From NCBI GenBank assembly GCA_006386115.1, contig VFIW01000070.1:186001-250000 (forward strand): a stretch of DNA of 64,000 nt, given 5' to 3'. The stretch is from Globisporangium splendens (Eukaryota; Oomycota; Peronosporomycetes; Pythiales; Pythiaceae). The notes under the pieces are model-generated. The model was not told the DNA's origin. It worked only from the letters and a program-made list of their open reading frames with translations, and did not search any database. Numbering within the stretch: the first letter of the stretch is position 1; each line of letters opens with the position of its first letter. Shown here in pieces: positions 19,403 to 29,248 of this stretch. The position numbers and the translations under genes were made by a program.

Positions 19403-21587
19403 CTATTTCTTCTTGGTCGACGACGCCTTCTGCGGGTTGCGCGCCTTGCCGTGCGTGACGCTGCTCGTGCGCTTCTGGAATTTCTTGCGCTTCTCAAACG
19501 GATTCGACTCGCTGTTGCCGCGCAGCAGCAGACGCGCAGGCACGCCCACCATGTCGAATTCTTCGCGCAACTGCGTCAGCAAGAACCTGCTCATATAAAG
19601 CACCAGCATATACAAGAGGTAAGTGGCAAATTGCAGTCCACCTTCGTATCCATGCTAAACTATAATACGCACCGCTGGTAGGACTCTGGGACGTCGTGCG
19701 GCTTGTTGACAAAGAGCGCGAACGTCGGTGGTCGGCTCTTGACCTGCGTGACGTACTTGACGTTGATCGTCTTGCCCTTGACCGTCGGCGGCGGGTGGTG
19801 GCGCGCCATGGCCTTCATCCAGCGGTTGAGTCGGCCCGTGGTCACACGGAGGTCCCACTTCTCGTACGCCTTCATCACTTCCGGCAGGAGCTTGCGGATG
19901 CCCTTGCCCGTGAGCGCCGAGATCGGGACGACAGGCACGCCCTTGACCTGGGCAAGCGAGTCGCCGAGTTCGTCGCGGATACGCTGCATCTCAAAGTCCG
20001 AGTCGTCCGTGAGGTCGGCCTTGTTCGCTGCGATAATGAGACCGCGACCTTCCTCGATCACCTTCTGCGCGATGGTCAGATCCATGTGGATCAGCTTATC
20101 CTGACTCATGTCGACGACAACGATCACGACCTGAGCCGAGTCGATCGCCCGGAACGCGTCACGCACGGATAGGTTCTCGATCTGGTTGTCGTGGTCGCGT
20201 TTGCTGTACTTGCGGATGCCCGCAGTGTCAACGAGCTTGATGTCGCAGCCCCGGAATCGCCACGGCACTTCGACAGAGTCGCGCGTCACACCAGGTCTGC
20301 ATACATAGAGGAAGCGTCAGCATTACGGCAACCAAGACAAAGTGAGAGACGAAGTCCGAGGCACGTACTCTGGTCCAGTCAAAACGCGGTCTTTGCGGAC
20401 AATCTTGTTCAGCAGGGTGGACTATCGAAGCACCAAAAAGCACATATCGACCATTTTCACATTGTTAGACAGATTTAACGGCATGACCTCCTACGCGATT
20501 AGACCGCGCAGTACCTTGCCGACATTCGGTCGTCCCACGATCGCAAGCTTGATGATTCGAGACTGTGCCAACTCAACATCGTCAGAGTGCCATCCTTTTA
20601 ACAAACTGCGTCACCAAAATATCCACACACTCGTATGCTTGTACTTACATCTTCTTCGTCGTCAACTGTCGCAGCGCCGCCTTCCTTCTTGATGGTCTGG
20701 ACGAGCGCTTCTTGCTCCTTTTCATGGACATCGTACGCTGGAATGAGCACATCGATGAGGTTCGTGATGCCCTCGCCATGCTCGGCTGAGAGCGGGATCG
20801 CCGAGCCCATGCCCAGCTGGAAGCAGTCGTTCATCGAGTCCTCCCAGCGGTCCGGGTACCCTTCGACTTTGTTCGCGACCAAGTGCACAGGCGCGACGGG
20901 ATTCTCGCGGCGCAACCACCGCGCAAAGTGGGAATCGATTGGCGTCACACCCTGACGACCGTCGATCAGGAAGAACACCAAATCGGCCTCGTGCACAGCC
21001 TTGCGCGTCTGCTCCAGCATCCCTTCTTCCAGTCTACGAGCATCACGCAGCACACAATGAGTGTGTTATCGATTGGTGCACAGAATAGAAGCGCCTATGT
21101 TAAAAGCAACGTACGATCCAGTCGGTGCATCTTCGAGACCACCCGTGTCAATGACGTCAAACTCCATGCCAGCCAAGTGAGCCTGTAAGAAAACAACAAC
21201 AACACCAATATCAGCCACACGTTAAAAATCACTTGCAAGCAACATGCAGATGCCACTGCCACAGGCACGTACCACAGCGTATCGACGATCACGCGTCGTG
21301 CCCGGCACGTTGTGTACGATGGCCGAGCGGGTCTTGGTCAGGCGGTTGTACAGCGTCGACTTGCCCACGTTCGTTCGGCCCACGAGCGCCACGCGGAAGC
21401 GAGAGCGCAGTGGTGTCGCCTGGATGCGCTCGAGCGTGTCGATGCGTTCATTCACTGGCGCTGCATCCACAGCGGACGCTGCTGGTGACGGAGCGGAACC
21501 AGCGATGCTAGAGAACGCAAGTGCGCGAGTGTTCCATCGTGGCTGCAGAGCCGTAGCCACGCTTGAGCGGCGCAAGTGGCGCAACAT
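19403..21587 (-). CDS. Der/EngA-type double GTPase, probably mitochondrial
   Basis: Seven exons (21,587-21,273; 21,182-21,115; 21,033-20,649; 20,562-20,515; 20,421-20,369; 20,296-19,673; 19,589-19,403) join in phase to 559 residues. Two G domains in tandem define the Der/EngA family, which matures the large ribosomal subunit in bacteria and organelles. Domain 1: GRTNVGKS (about 70-77), DTGG (about 117-120), NKVEG in place of the usual NKxD. Domain 2: GRPNVGKST split by an intron, [16 protein letters not shown]. The C-terminus carries the KH-like region, with the basic end KRKKFQKR. The first 40 residues, [20 protein letters not shown] onward, are Arg/Ser/Ala-rich without acidic residues, as in mitochondrial presequences. 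The acceptor of exon 4 has in-frame alternatives a few codons away. Confidence 0.92.
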
Positions 21588-21684
21588 GATGGTGATCTCT
21601 CGCAGAGTTTGCTCTTGGGCAATTAGAATTGCCAAGATTGACACGGCTGGATGAACCACCAGTCAAACTATCGCGATGGTTGGC

Positions 21685-21692
21685 TAAAATGA
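21685..21692 (-). promoter_or_regulatory. Initiator-like box for the Der-type gene
   Basis: On the minus strand, CCTCATTTTAGCCAA about 100 bases before the chosen ATG resembles the oomycete GCTCATTYYNCAW consensus. Confidence 0.4.
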
Positions 21693-21904
21693 GGATATAC
21701 AAGCATATTATTGGTTATAAATGAGTGATTATTGAGAGAAAAAAATCTGATTCGACCCTTTCGTTCGGGTGTCTTCTTGCTGTGGACTTGCTCCGAGGAT
21801 TGTCCATTGGCCACCGGCACTCTTCTGTGGCTCAAGAGCTCCATAAAATATGTATACAAATCAAAACTAATCCACTGGGGGGCGGCACTCAAGTGCCTTG
21901 GGTT

Positions 21905-23050
21905 CTAGGTGCGCGCATTGAGCTCGTACTGCTTCCAAAGCTTCTCAAATTGGTCCTTGAAGCGACCTACACACACACAAAAAGCAATGAGTGGCGTCAT
22001 ACGCAAGATCAGAGGCTTGTAACCTGAGCCGAGTACAAAGTTGCATGAGCATGACACGTACGAACGATTGGACCGCCGGCGTGGATAACGAGGTTCTCGG
22101 CATTTCCCACGACGGCTTGACGACTCCAATTGAATGATCCTACACCAGGCATCATCGTTATAAGAATTAGACATAGAACTTGTTTGTTGTGTGACAAAGA
22201 AATGGACGTACCGTTCAAGAGGATCTTGTTGTCGATTACACAAAACTGTTGCGCAGAAAGCAACAAAAATGCAGCATTCCAGGTCAGTGGGCAGAATAAG
22301 GACGCTATCAGCAGTGAATGCATTCCAAACCGTACCTTGTTGTGCATGTACGTCCGTGCATTGTCATCTCGCACTGGGATTCCCTGTGATTCGTTCAGGC
22401 ACACATGGCGCATTCGGTTTATCAGACTCGCATGTCAAACCACACAATAACACAAAACCGAGACAGAAGCGCAGTACATACAGCATCAATGAACTTTTGG
22501 ATATCGGATCCTCGTCCTTTCGACTGGTCGTCGTCTGTAATCACACGCACGCTAACGCCGCGTTCATGCGCTGCGAGCACCGTGTCTGCGATCTATTGAA
22601 GCAGAACAGACACACGCATCGACGTCGTTAGATAAGTTCAGGACACAGTAGAGAGCACATGCAGCAAACCTCGTCGCAGGTGATCGTGAACACGCAGATC
22701 TCCATGCTCTTTTTGGCATTATTCAGGTACGAGAGCATCGTGAGCAGCGACGAGCCCTCATCGTGGATCGACTTGCAGTTCTTGCGCGTGCAGCCCTTCT
22801 CGGACCGAAAGTTCTTGCACGGCATCCCCGGATCCGGGAAGAACAGCACGTCCACAAACGAGTCGCCGGGCTGCTGTCCCTTTGTCTTTGCTGTCGCTTT
22901 CCCATTTCCATTTCTGTTGGTCGTAGCTGCTCGCGTGGACTTGGCTTTAGTCGTAGCTGCTGTCGGCGGCGGCGGCGACTGCAGCACGACGACCTCGACG
23001 TCGTCCTTGGCGCGCGTGTTCGCGGTCTCGCATCCCATGCAGTTGCCCAT
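21905..23050 (-). CDS. PLD6/Zucchini-like phospholipase D family protein
   Basis: Six exons (23,050-22,670; 22,592-22,482; 22,383-22,336; 22,245-22,212; 22,139-22,062; 21,966-21,905) join in phase to 237 residues. A single HKD motif, HNKFCVIDNK followed by GSFNWS, marks a one-HKD phospholipase D of the PLD6 type (cardiolipin hydrolase or piRNA endonuclease in animals), which works as a dimer. The family's DVLFFPDP strand and CCCH cluster (Cys-x8-Cys-x4-Cys-x3-His) precede the first helix. Unlike animal PLD6 there is no N-terminal membrane helix. Instead the start MGNCMGCETAN fits N-myristoylation (Gly2) with neighbouring Cys for palmitoylation, followed by a Pro/Thr/Lys-rich linker. Substrate (lipid or nucleic acid) cannot be told. 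Confidence 0.9.
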
Positions 23051-23104
23051 AGTGGCGCAGTATCGTGTGAATGGTGTTGGTAGGTGTAGATGCGCGTGCC
23101 GCTG

Positions 23105-23121
23105 ACTATTGGGAAATGCGC
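23105..23121 (-). promoter_or_regulatory. Initiator-like box for the PLD-type gene
   Basis: Minus-strand GCGCATTTCCCAATAG, 55-71 bases before the ATG, matches most of GCTCATTYYNCAWTTT. Confidence 0.45.
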
Positions 23122-23590
23122 TTCAATGCGCCATTTTCGCTGGAGGAAGAGAGAGAAAATCCTGGCGCTCTTCTTGCAATCCATTTCCCAAGTGTTTGCA
23201 CCCATTTTTGAAGGGTTCCATTTGTTAATTAACACGTAGCGGGCACGATACAAACTTGTGCAGAATTTTCCCTGTGTGGTTGTCGCAGCTAATAAATGTG
23301 TGGGGAAGGGAAGAGCAACAAGCACAGGAAGAAAGCACACCTGATTGGGTGAAGTGTTCATATAAAAATAACTCATTCTAATACTTTGCTTTAAGCCAAT
23401 TAGAGTACAACTTGATGCTTTTCTCTACAAAGACTGGCTTAAATAGTCTTCAAAACATCCGTTTCACATTTGCATTTGCAGCCAATGGAAAGTCTGCTTG
23501 AACTCGCCTGTCAGCCCAATCATCATCTTGTGATCTCGCAGTTCGGATTCGTCTGCAGGCGCATTTGGCGCGAAAAGGACCACCGCACAT

Positions 23591-23598
23591 TCATTTCC
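23591..23598 (+). promoter_or_regulatory. Oomycete initiator TCATTTCC
   Basis: An exact initiator core 12-19 bases before the ATG at 23,610. It argues against the longer non-ATG reading that begins at 23,565. Confidence 0.65.
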
Positions 23599-23609
23599 CC
23601 TGTCTCAAG

Positions 23610-25273
23610 ATGGTCGTGAGCGCCGCCAGCAGCAGCCGCGACGGCACGCTCTACGGACTCGCGATGTTGATCTCCGGCACGTTCAGCACGGTGATCATGA
23701 AGACCGAGTACGGTGTGCGCGCGCACGGCACGGAGCTCTGCGTGGACCCGAGCGCACCGCTCTCCGCCAACGGCACCGCGACGCTCACGACACTGTGTCC
23801 GTTCGACAAGCCCTGGTTCGGCGTGCTGCAGATGAAGCTCGCCATGGCGCTCGTGCTCGTGTTTCTGTATCTGCGCAAGTTTGTTCGCCACGCAGACTAC
23901 CTCGCGACGCCATTGATGCGCCTGCGCAAGGGCGGCAACAAGTACATGAACACACCCGAGATCGCAGCCATGAAGCGGAAGCAGCAGCAACCTGGACGTC
24001 GGTATCCGAATGCCAGCAACCAGGAATCACAGCCACTGCTGCGACCTGCTGTGGAGGAGAAGGGTGCAGTGTCGCTGAAGACCATGGTGGCTGTGGCGCT
24101 CCCGTCGCTGTTGGATCTGCTGCAGACCGTGCTCGCGAACGTGGGGCTGCTCTGGATCTCGTCGTCCGTGTTCCAAATGGCGCGCGGCTCCGTGATCATC
24201 TTCAGCGCGATCTTCTCTGTGCGTCTCATGGGCAAGCGCTTGTTCGCGTACCACTACACGAGCATCCTCGTCGTTGCGATCTCGGTTGTGCTTGTGGGGT
24301 GGGCTGGCGTCGGCCACAGTGATGCAAAAAGGGACGAGACCCCAAAGAGCAAGGACGATTCTGACCGAGACATGTGGAACGCGCTGCTCGGCCTCGGTTT
24401 CATTATCGCGGCCCAGGTGCTGTGCGCGCTGCAGATCGTCGTGGAGGAGCACATGATGGTGGCGCTGAACGTGAGTCCGATGCTGCTCGTGGGTCTCGAG
24501 GGGCTCTGGGGTCTGGTGTTCTACGTCATTTTGATCCCCGTGCTGACGCTCACGCCTGCGAGCTCGACGGGCTTCTCCAAGATCTGGCACGAGAACTTTT
24601 ACGACTCGTTCGTGAAAGTGAGCAACTCGCCGACGCTCGTGGCGCTCATTCTCGCGTACATCGTCGCCGTCGGCACACTCAACGTCACGGCCAACTACGT
24701 CACCAAGCACCTCTCGGCCGTCATGCGCAGCATCGCCGAGGTAGGTGCCATTGACTTGACTTGAATATGTGGAGAGTGGATATTTCTCATTTTGACTTGG
24801 GTGTATATATATGTGTGTGTGTAGACGCTGCGTACACTCGGCGTCTGGATGCTGAGTCTGTTCGTGTACTACGTGCTCAAGTGGCAAGACCCGAACTCGG
24901 CCGGCGAGCAGTGGACGCTCTACAGTTGGTATGAAAGCAGCGTGTTACTCTCGAGTCCACTTGGGGGACTCGTATACTAATATGATGTGTTTATTTCTCT
25001 GTAGGGTGGAGCTCCTGGGCTTTGTGCTCATGGTGTACGGCACCTTGGCGGTACGACCACTGTTACCCTTTCTTTCCCTCCTGTGTGCTGGCGAATTATT
25101 CATCGTCGTTCTCTATGTGTGTGCGTGTGTGTGTGTCGTTGTATTTCTTTATCGATGCGTCCAAACAGTACAAGAAGCTCATTCAGATCCCGTTGCCGTC
25201 GCTGTACGCCGCCGAGAAGCGCGAGCGAGCCGCTGCGTACAAGTCGCCATACATGAGCTCCATGCACAAATAA
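23610..25273 (+). CDS. SLC35F6-like drug/metabolite superfamily transporter
   Basis: Four exons (23,610-24,740; 24,825-24,928; 25,005-25,050; 25,169-25,273) join to 461 residues. About ten hydrophobic segments are expected, with a cytoplasmic-type loop around 110-150. Family-like stretches are SSVFQMARGSVIIFSAIFSV, ILVVAISVVLVGWAGVG, AAQVLCALQIVVEEHM, LLVGLEGLWG and VTKHLSAVMRSIAETLRTL. These match the SLC35F6/CRT-like branch of the drug/metabolite transporter superfamily. SLC35F6 acts in lysosome or mitochondria in animals; the substrate here is unknown. The C-terminal tail is basic and short (KRERAAAYKSPYMSSMHK). The gene is divergent from the PLD-type gene, with about 560 bases between. 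Confidence 0.9.
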
Positions 25274-26524
25274 TAGCAAGCAGGCAGTCCATCTGCATGC
25301 ATACACAGCAGACGGCTCGAGAGGCACAAACGGTGTGCTTGCTATCCCACTGCAGCGATGTTGAAAAAGAAACCAACAAATCTCATTTCTGCTCTTCGCG
25401 TCCTTCTTACCGCGCCTTGGTGGCGGCATCTGTGGCACAACTGGGCCATATGGGCGGAGGCTGGCTTGCTCTGTGCGAGTCGTAGCCATCCGCACAAATC
25501 CCGATGGCATCCCCAGACGCTGCCGCGATCCTCAACACGCAGGCGCGCATACAGAGGGGAGGGCTGCTGCTCATTGAGAGCCGCATATTCGTGGAAGGAA
25601 CGCAAGGAGAAGCACGCCAGCCTGTCGGAAAAACATGGCGACGCATGGCAGAGAGCAAAGAGCCAGGCGTGAAAGGTGATCAATTATGGGAGTCGACCTT
25701 TGGTAATAGCTGATGCACTAAATTGTGTTTGGCAGCAAAGATATAGAATTGCAAGAAAACGTTTCGAGCAAAAGTATAGAGGTGAGAGTATCTATAAAAG
25801 GGTGAATTTTAGCTGAGTTGAACCGCGGATGTCGTGAATCGCACTGACTTTGCACTTTTCAAGATTCGATGTCTCAAGAATGAAACGGTAGTGAGGCATC
25901 TCGTGTTGAATGCGTGTTGTCGCTTTTCGATCTGCTTTCTTTCCAGCTTGTTGTTGTGTGTCTTCCGCCAGCTGGCGCGAACTTTGGGCTGGTCGGCGGC
26001 TTTCGCCAACCCTACCCGCGCTTTTGACCCCTATCGAGTGTTGGTCCCTTGAAGCACTTCCAAAAGCCATACGCATATTTCGATGGATTGTCACACTGAA
26101 ATAATCTGCTGAGGGCTTTTCATGCTCGTCTTCGGTTTTATCTATAGCATTAAGAAAAGGGTATTCGTTATTCAAAGGTTCCTCGCCACTGCTCCTTCGA
26201 CCGTGTCTTTGTCAGTGTCGTTCGTTGTACAGTACATGCACCCCTCTCGCTCCCACACTCGATGGCTTCGGTGGCCAATTTGCAAAGCAGACGAGCCACT
26301 TCCCAATTGCAATCCGAGTCGAGAACCCCACCGCATTTTGCTGTTGCCCGCAGTGCCTGCCACACCGAGCATACAAAAAATCAGTATAGAAAAACGCCTA
26401 CGAAGTCTCCAGACGAGACAGAGCCAAGAGAGAGAGAGAGAGAGTGAGAGTGCGGGCTGCAGACCATTTTGTGGACTCGCCTCATACGCATTCCTGCATA
26501 GACAGTCGGCGTGAAGCAAGCGCG
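25274..26524. other. Intergenic, no supported gene; upstream of the first START-FYVE gene
   Basis: Only unconvincing open frames on both strands. A (GA)n run at about 26,427-26,445 lies 80 bases before the next ATG. Confidence 0.6.
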
Positions 26525-28816
26525 ATGGCTGGCCGCACCCGCAACCACGCGCCCGCGACGACCGGCACGACGTCGTTCACGGTCTTCCAGGTGCCGTCGG
26601 CCGCAGCCATGGCGTCCGCGGCGCCGCTGCCGCAAGCGGGAGCCGCCAGCGCGTACGGCGGCAGTAGCAGCATCGCGAGCACCGTGAGCAGCGGCGCGAG
26701 CTTCGACGGCATGTCCGGGTTCTCGGAGAGAGGCGGAGCGAATGGCGCGAATGCACAGTACGGATACGCGCCGAGTGCGGGTGGCGGAGGAGGAGGAGTC
26801 GCTGACGTGTTTGCACCCATGGACGACGGGTACTACACTAATTCCTCGCGACGCAACAGCTTTGCGGCGATGAATCGAGTCGGGGTACCTGCGACAGCGC
26901 CGAGTGCGGAGAGTTCGGATGCGCGTGGCGGTGTGGGCTGGATGCGGACGGGACGCATCATTCGCGTGAAAGACACGGGCGAGTCGTTCCGGTTCCCGCT
27001 GGAAAACGACCTCTTGCCGCGCGTCACGCTCACACCGGAGCAGTACGAAGTGTTGAAGCAGCGAGCGATCAAGTTGGCCGAGCAGTCGATTAATAGCAGC
27101 CACCTGTGGATGGAGAACCCGACGCTTTCGCCGCAGTTGAAGAATCAGTCCTGGAAAGTGCACCTCGAAAAGAAGAACTGCGTGATCTACCGCCAGAAGG
27201 ACAACGACACAAAGAAAACGGCCGCGAGCCGCAATGCGCTCGTGCGCGCAAAGCTCGATTGCACTCTGGACGAGCTCACGTACGCGCTCACTTGCGACAA
27301 CACCGACGACCAGCGCGTTCTCATGGCGCATCTGTACCAGGAAGGGTTCCTCGATGCGGCGGTGCTCCATGTCGCAGAAACCGCGACGTTTGAAGATCCG
27401 TTCCAGTTTCTCGGTGTCAAGTGGTTCGCGTTCCAGTCGTCTGTGGACTCGATGTTTTCGGTGCGCGACTCACTCATCGTTGAATTTTGCAAGACATTCA
27501 GGGATCCTACGGGCCAGAAGATTCTTGCTCGCATCACCCAGTCCATCAACATGAATGACTACAAGGGAGTCGAGCGTTCGTTCGGCTTTGCACGGTCCAC
27601 GTCGACCAGAGTGGATCTATTCCGGTCCCTTGGTCCTGGAAGCGGCAAAGTCGATGCGTCGCTCAGTGTGGCGATGCAATTCGGTAGCAAAACCACTCCG
27701 TCGTGGTTCGCAAACCGAGTCGTCAGTGCGCTGTACAACTTGGTGATCAATTTGAACACATGCGCCGATGCCAAGTACATTGTCAAGAGCCGACTCATCA
27801 CCAATAAAGCGTGGGTGCCGAACAACGAGCGCCCTGCATGCAGCGTCTGCTTCAAGTCATTCAACCTTCTGCGCTCGCGCCACCATTGCCGAGTCTGTGC
27901 CGAGATTATGTGCACATCATGCACAATGGAGCTCTCGGTGCTGTCCAGCAAGTTGCCTCCCAGCATGCGACCCGAGACAGGCACGAATATGATTATTAGC
28001 TCGGAGAAGTTCTGCTTGAAGTGCATAAACAAATGTCGCCAAGATCGACGGAATGCCTTGCTGGCGATGCTGGAAAATCAAGACATGTACACTGCTGGCA
28101 CCGGTGGGGATGGCTTTGAGATAAACCACTACGGACGACAGAGCGATGTCTACTTGCTGAATGAACGGGGAAGTCTAGGCGCTGACTCGAATTTCCGTCC
28201 CACCACGATTGCAGAAAGTACCGCGTCGTTTGCGTCTTCGTCCTCGAGCGGTTCTGCTACAGAGAAAAGTGCGATCAACTATGCAGGTTGGTCTTCGAAG
28301 GTGCTGACCGCGATGAACAAAGACAAACCGAGCGAAGGATCAAAGGATGATTTGAGTATCGTCAGTCTCTCGAGCCAGATATCGGGGCTTCGCGTCCAAT
28401 CACAAAACAGCAGCAGCGGCAATGTCAGCGGTGGAGGTGGGGATCGCCGTCGTCACAATTCCGATGCGTCAGTGGCTAGCTCTCGCAGTGATATTTCGAC
28501 TCTCTCGGAAGCCGAGGCGCGATGGGAACGTCGAAACAAGGAGAACATGGACACGATCGTTCTCTTGGAAGAACCGCTTGATGATGCCGTCAATGTGACT
28601 CCAGTGCCGACTACTTTTGTGAAGATGGAAGAGTCCATTGCAGCACAGCAAGCGCTTTTACGGTCGATGTTTGTGGAAGGACAGAAGATGATGATGATGA
28701 AGAACCAAGCGCAGCAGCACTACCAGCCGCCACCCCCTCCACATAATGAGTTCATCCCGCTTAACGACCGAACACGTCCGCTGGCGCTTCCCTCGTCGAC
28801 TACGTTTGAGGAGTAA
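26525..28816 (+). CDS. START + FYVE-type zinc-finger protein, paralog A
   Basis: Intronless, 763 residues from ATG 26,525 (MAGRTRNHAPATTG). After a Gly/Ala/Ser-rich leader, a START-like lipid-binding domain spans about 155-430; it contains the family stretch EGFLDAAVLHVAET and EDPFQFLGVKWFAF. A FYVE-type zinc finger follows at about 437-507: CSVCFKSFNLLRSRHHCRVC, then CTSC and a distant CLKC. This copy keeps RHHCRVC, the closest to the canonical PI3P-binding R+HHCRxCG, but has Ala for the Gly. The Ser/Asp-rich tail carries a MEESIAAQQALLRSM helix shared with the other paralogs. Likely an endosome- or membrane-associated lipid-binding adaptor. The most diverged member together with B. Confidence 0.88.
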   Translation: MAGRTRNHAPATTGTTSFTVFQVPSAAAMASAAPLPQAGAASAYGGSSSIASTVSSGASFDGMSGFSERGGANGANAQYGYAPSAGGGGGGVADVFAPMDDGYYTNSSRRNSFAAMNRVGVPATAPSAESSDARGGVGWMRTGRIIRVKDTGESFRFPLENDLLPRVTLTPEQYEVLKQRAIKLAEQSINSSHLWMENPTLSPQLKNQSWKVHLEKKNCVIYRQKDNDTKKTAASRNALVRAKLDCTLDELTYALTCDNTDDQRVLMAHLYQEGFLDAAVLHVAETATFEDPFQFLGVKWFAFQSSVDSMFSVRDSLIVEFCKTFRDPTGQKILARITQSINMNDYKGVERSFGFARSTSTRVDLFRSLGPGSGKVDASLSVAMQFGSKTTPSWFANRVVSALYNLVINLNTCADAKYIVKSRLITNKAWVPNNERPACSVCFKSFNLLRSRHHCRVCAEIMCTSCTMELSVLSSKLPPSMRPETGTNMIISSEKFCLKCINKCRQDRRNALLAMLENQDMYTAGTGGDGFEINHYGRQSDVYLLNERGSLGADSNFRPTTIAESTASFASSSSSGSATEKSAINYAGWSSKVLTAMNKDKPSEGSKDDLSIVSLSSQISGLRVQSQNSSSGNVSGGGGDRRRHNSDASVASSRSDISTLSEAEARWERRNKENMDTIVLLEEPLDDAVNVTPVPTTFVKMEESIAAQQALLRSMFVEGQKMMMMKNQAQQHYQPPPPPHNEFIPLNDRTRPLALPSSTTFEE

Positions 28817-29248
28817 GCACTTACATGCGTTTTTGTAACTTGTTTTCCGATGCAATTGCGCAATTGCGATCAGATTTCAACTCGCGCCGAAAAAGAAAAC
28901 TTTCTCCTAACAGCAATCACTAGCCGCCAATAAAGTCTTTTGCCCTTGCAGCGGTCATGCGCATCAATTCATCACTTTCAGGTGCGAATACGCGACAAGA
29001 GAGTGGCAAGCTTTCAAAGTTGCGATTCCTCGACAACGAACGACTACTACATTTACATTTTCCAACTATCATTTCGAATTGGCTTTTTATAAGACTTTCT
29101 AATGCTTCTCTCCGTGCAGATGCACTACAACAATCGCTCGACGGCGACGCACTCACATGATCCACATCCACGTACTCTTACCAAAAAAAGCTCAGCACCC
29201 CCAGCTCTGTGAGCGCCGATTACCTATCACGCACGCCTTGAAGAATCT
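28817..29248. other. Intergenic between convergent paralogs A and B
   Basis: A 83-codon open frame on the minus strand (28,920-29,171) has no recognisable features. Nothing else seen. Confidence 0.5.

Noticed and set aside
24027..24887. 286-codon open frame on the minus strand
   Set aside because: Complement of the SLC35F6-like gene; His/Arg/Glu-rich composition reflects the opposite strand of hydrophobic codons.
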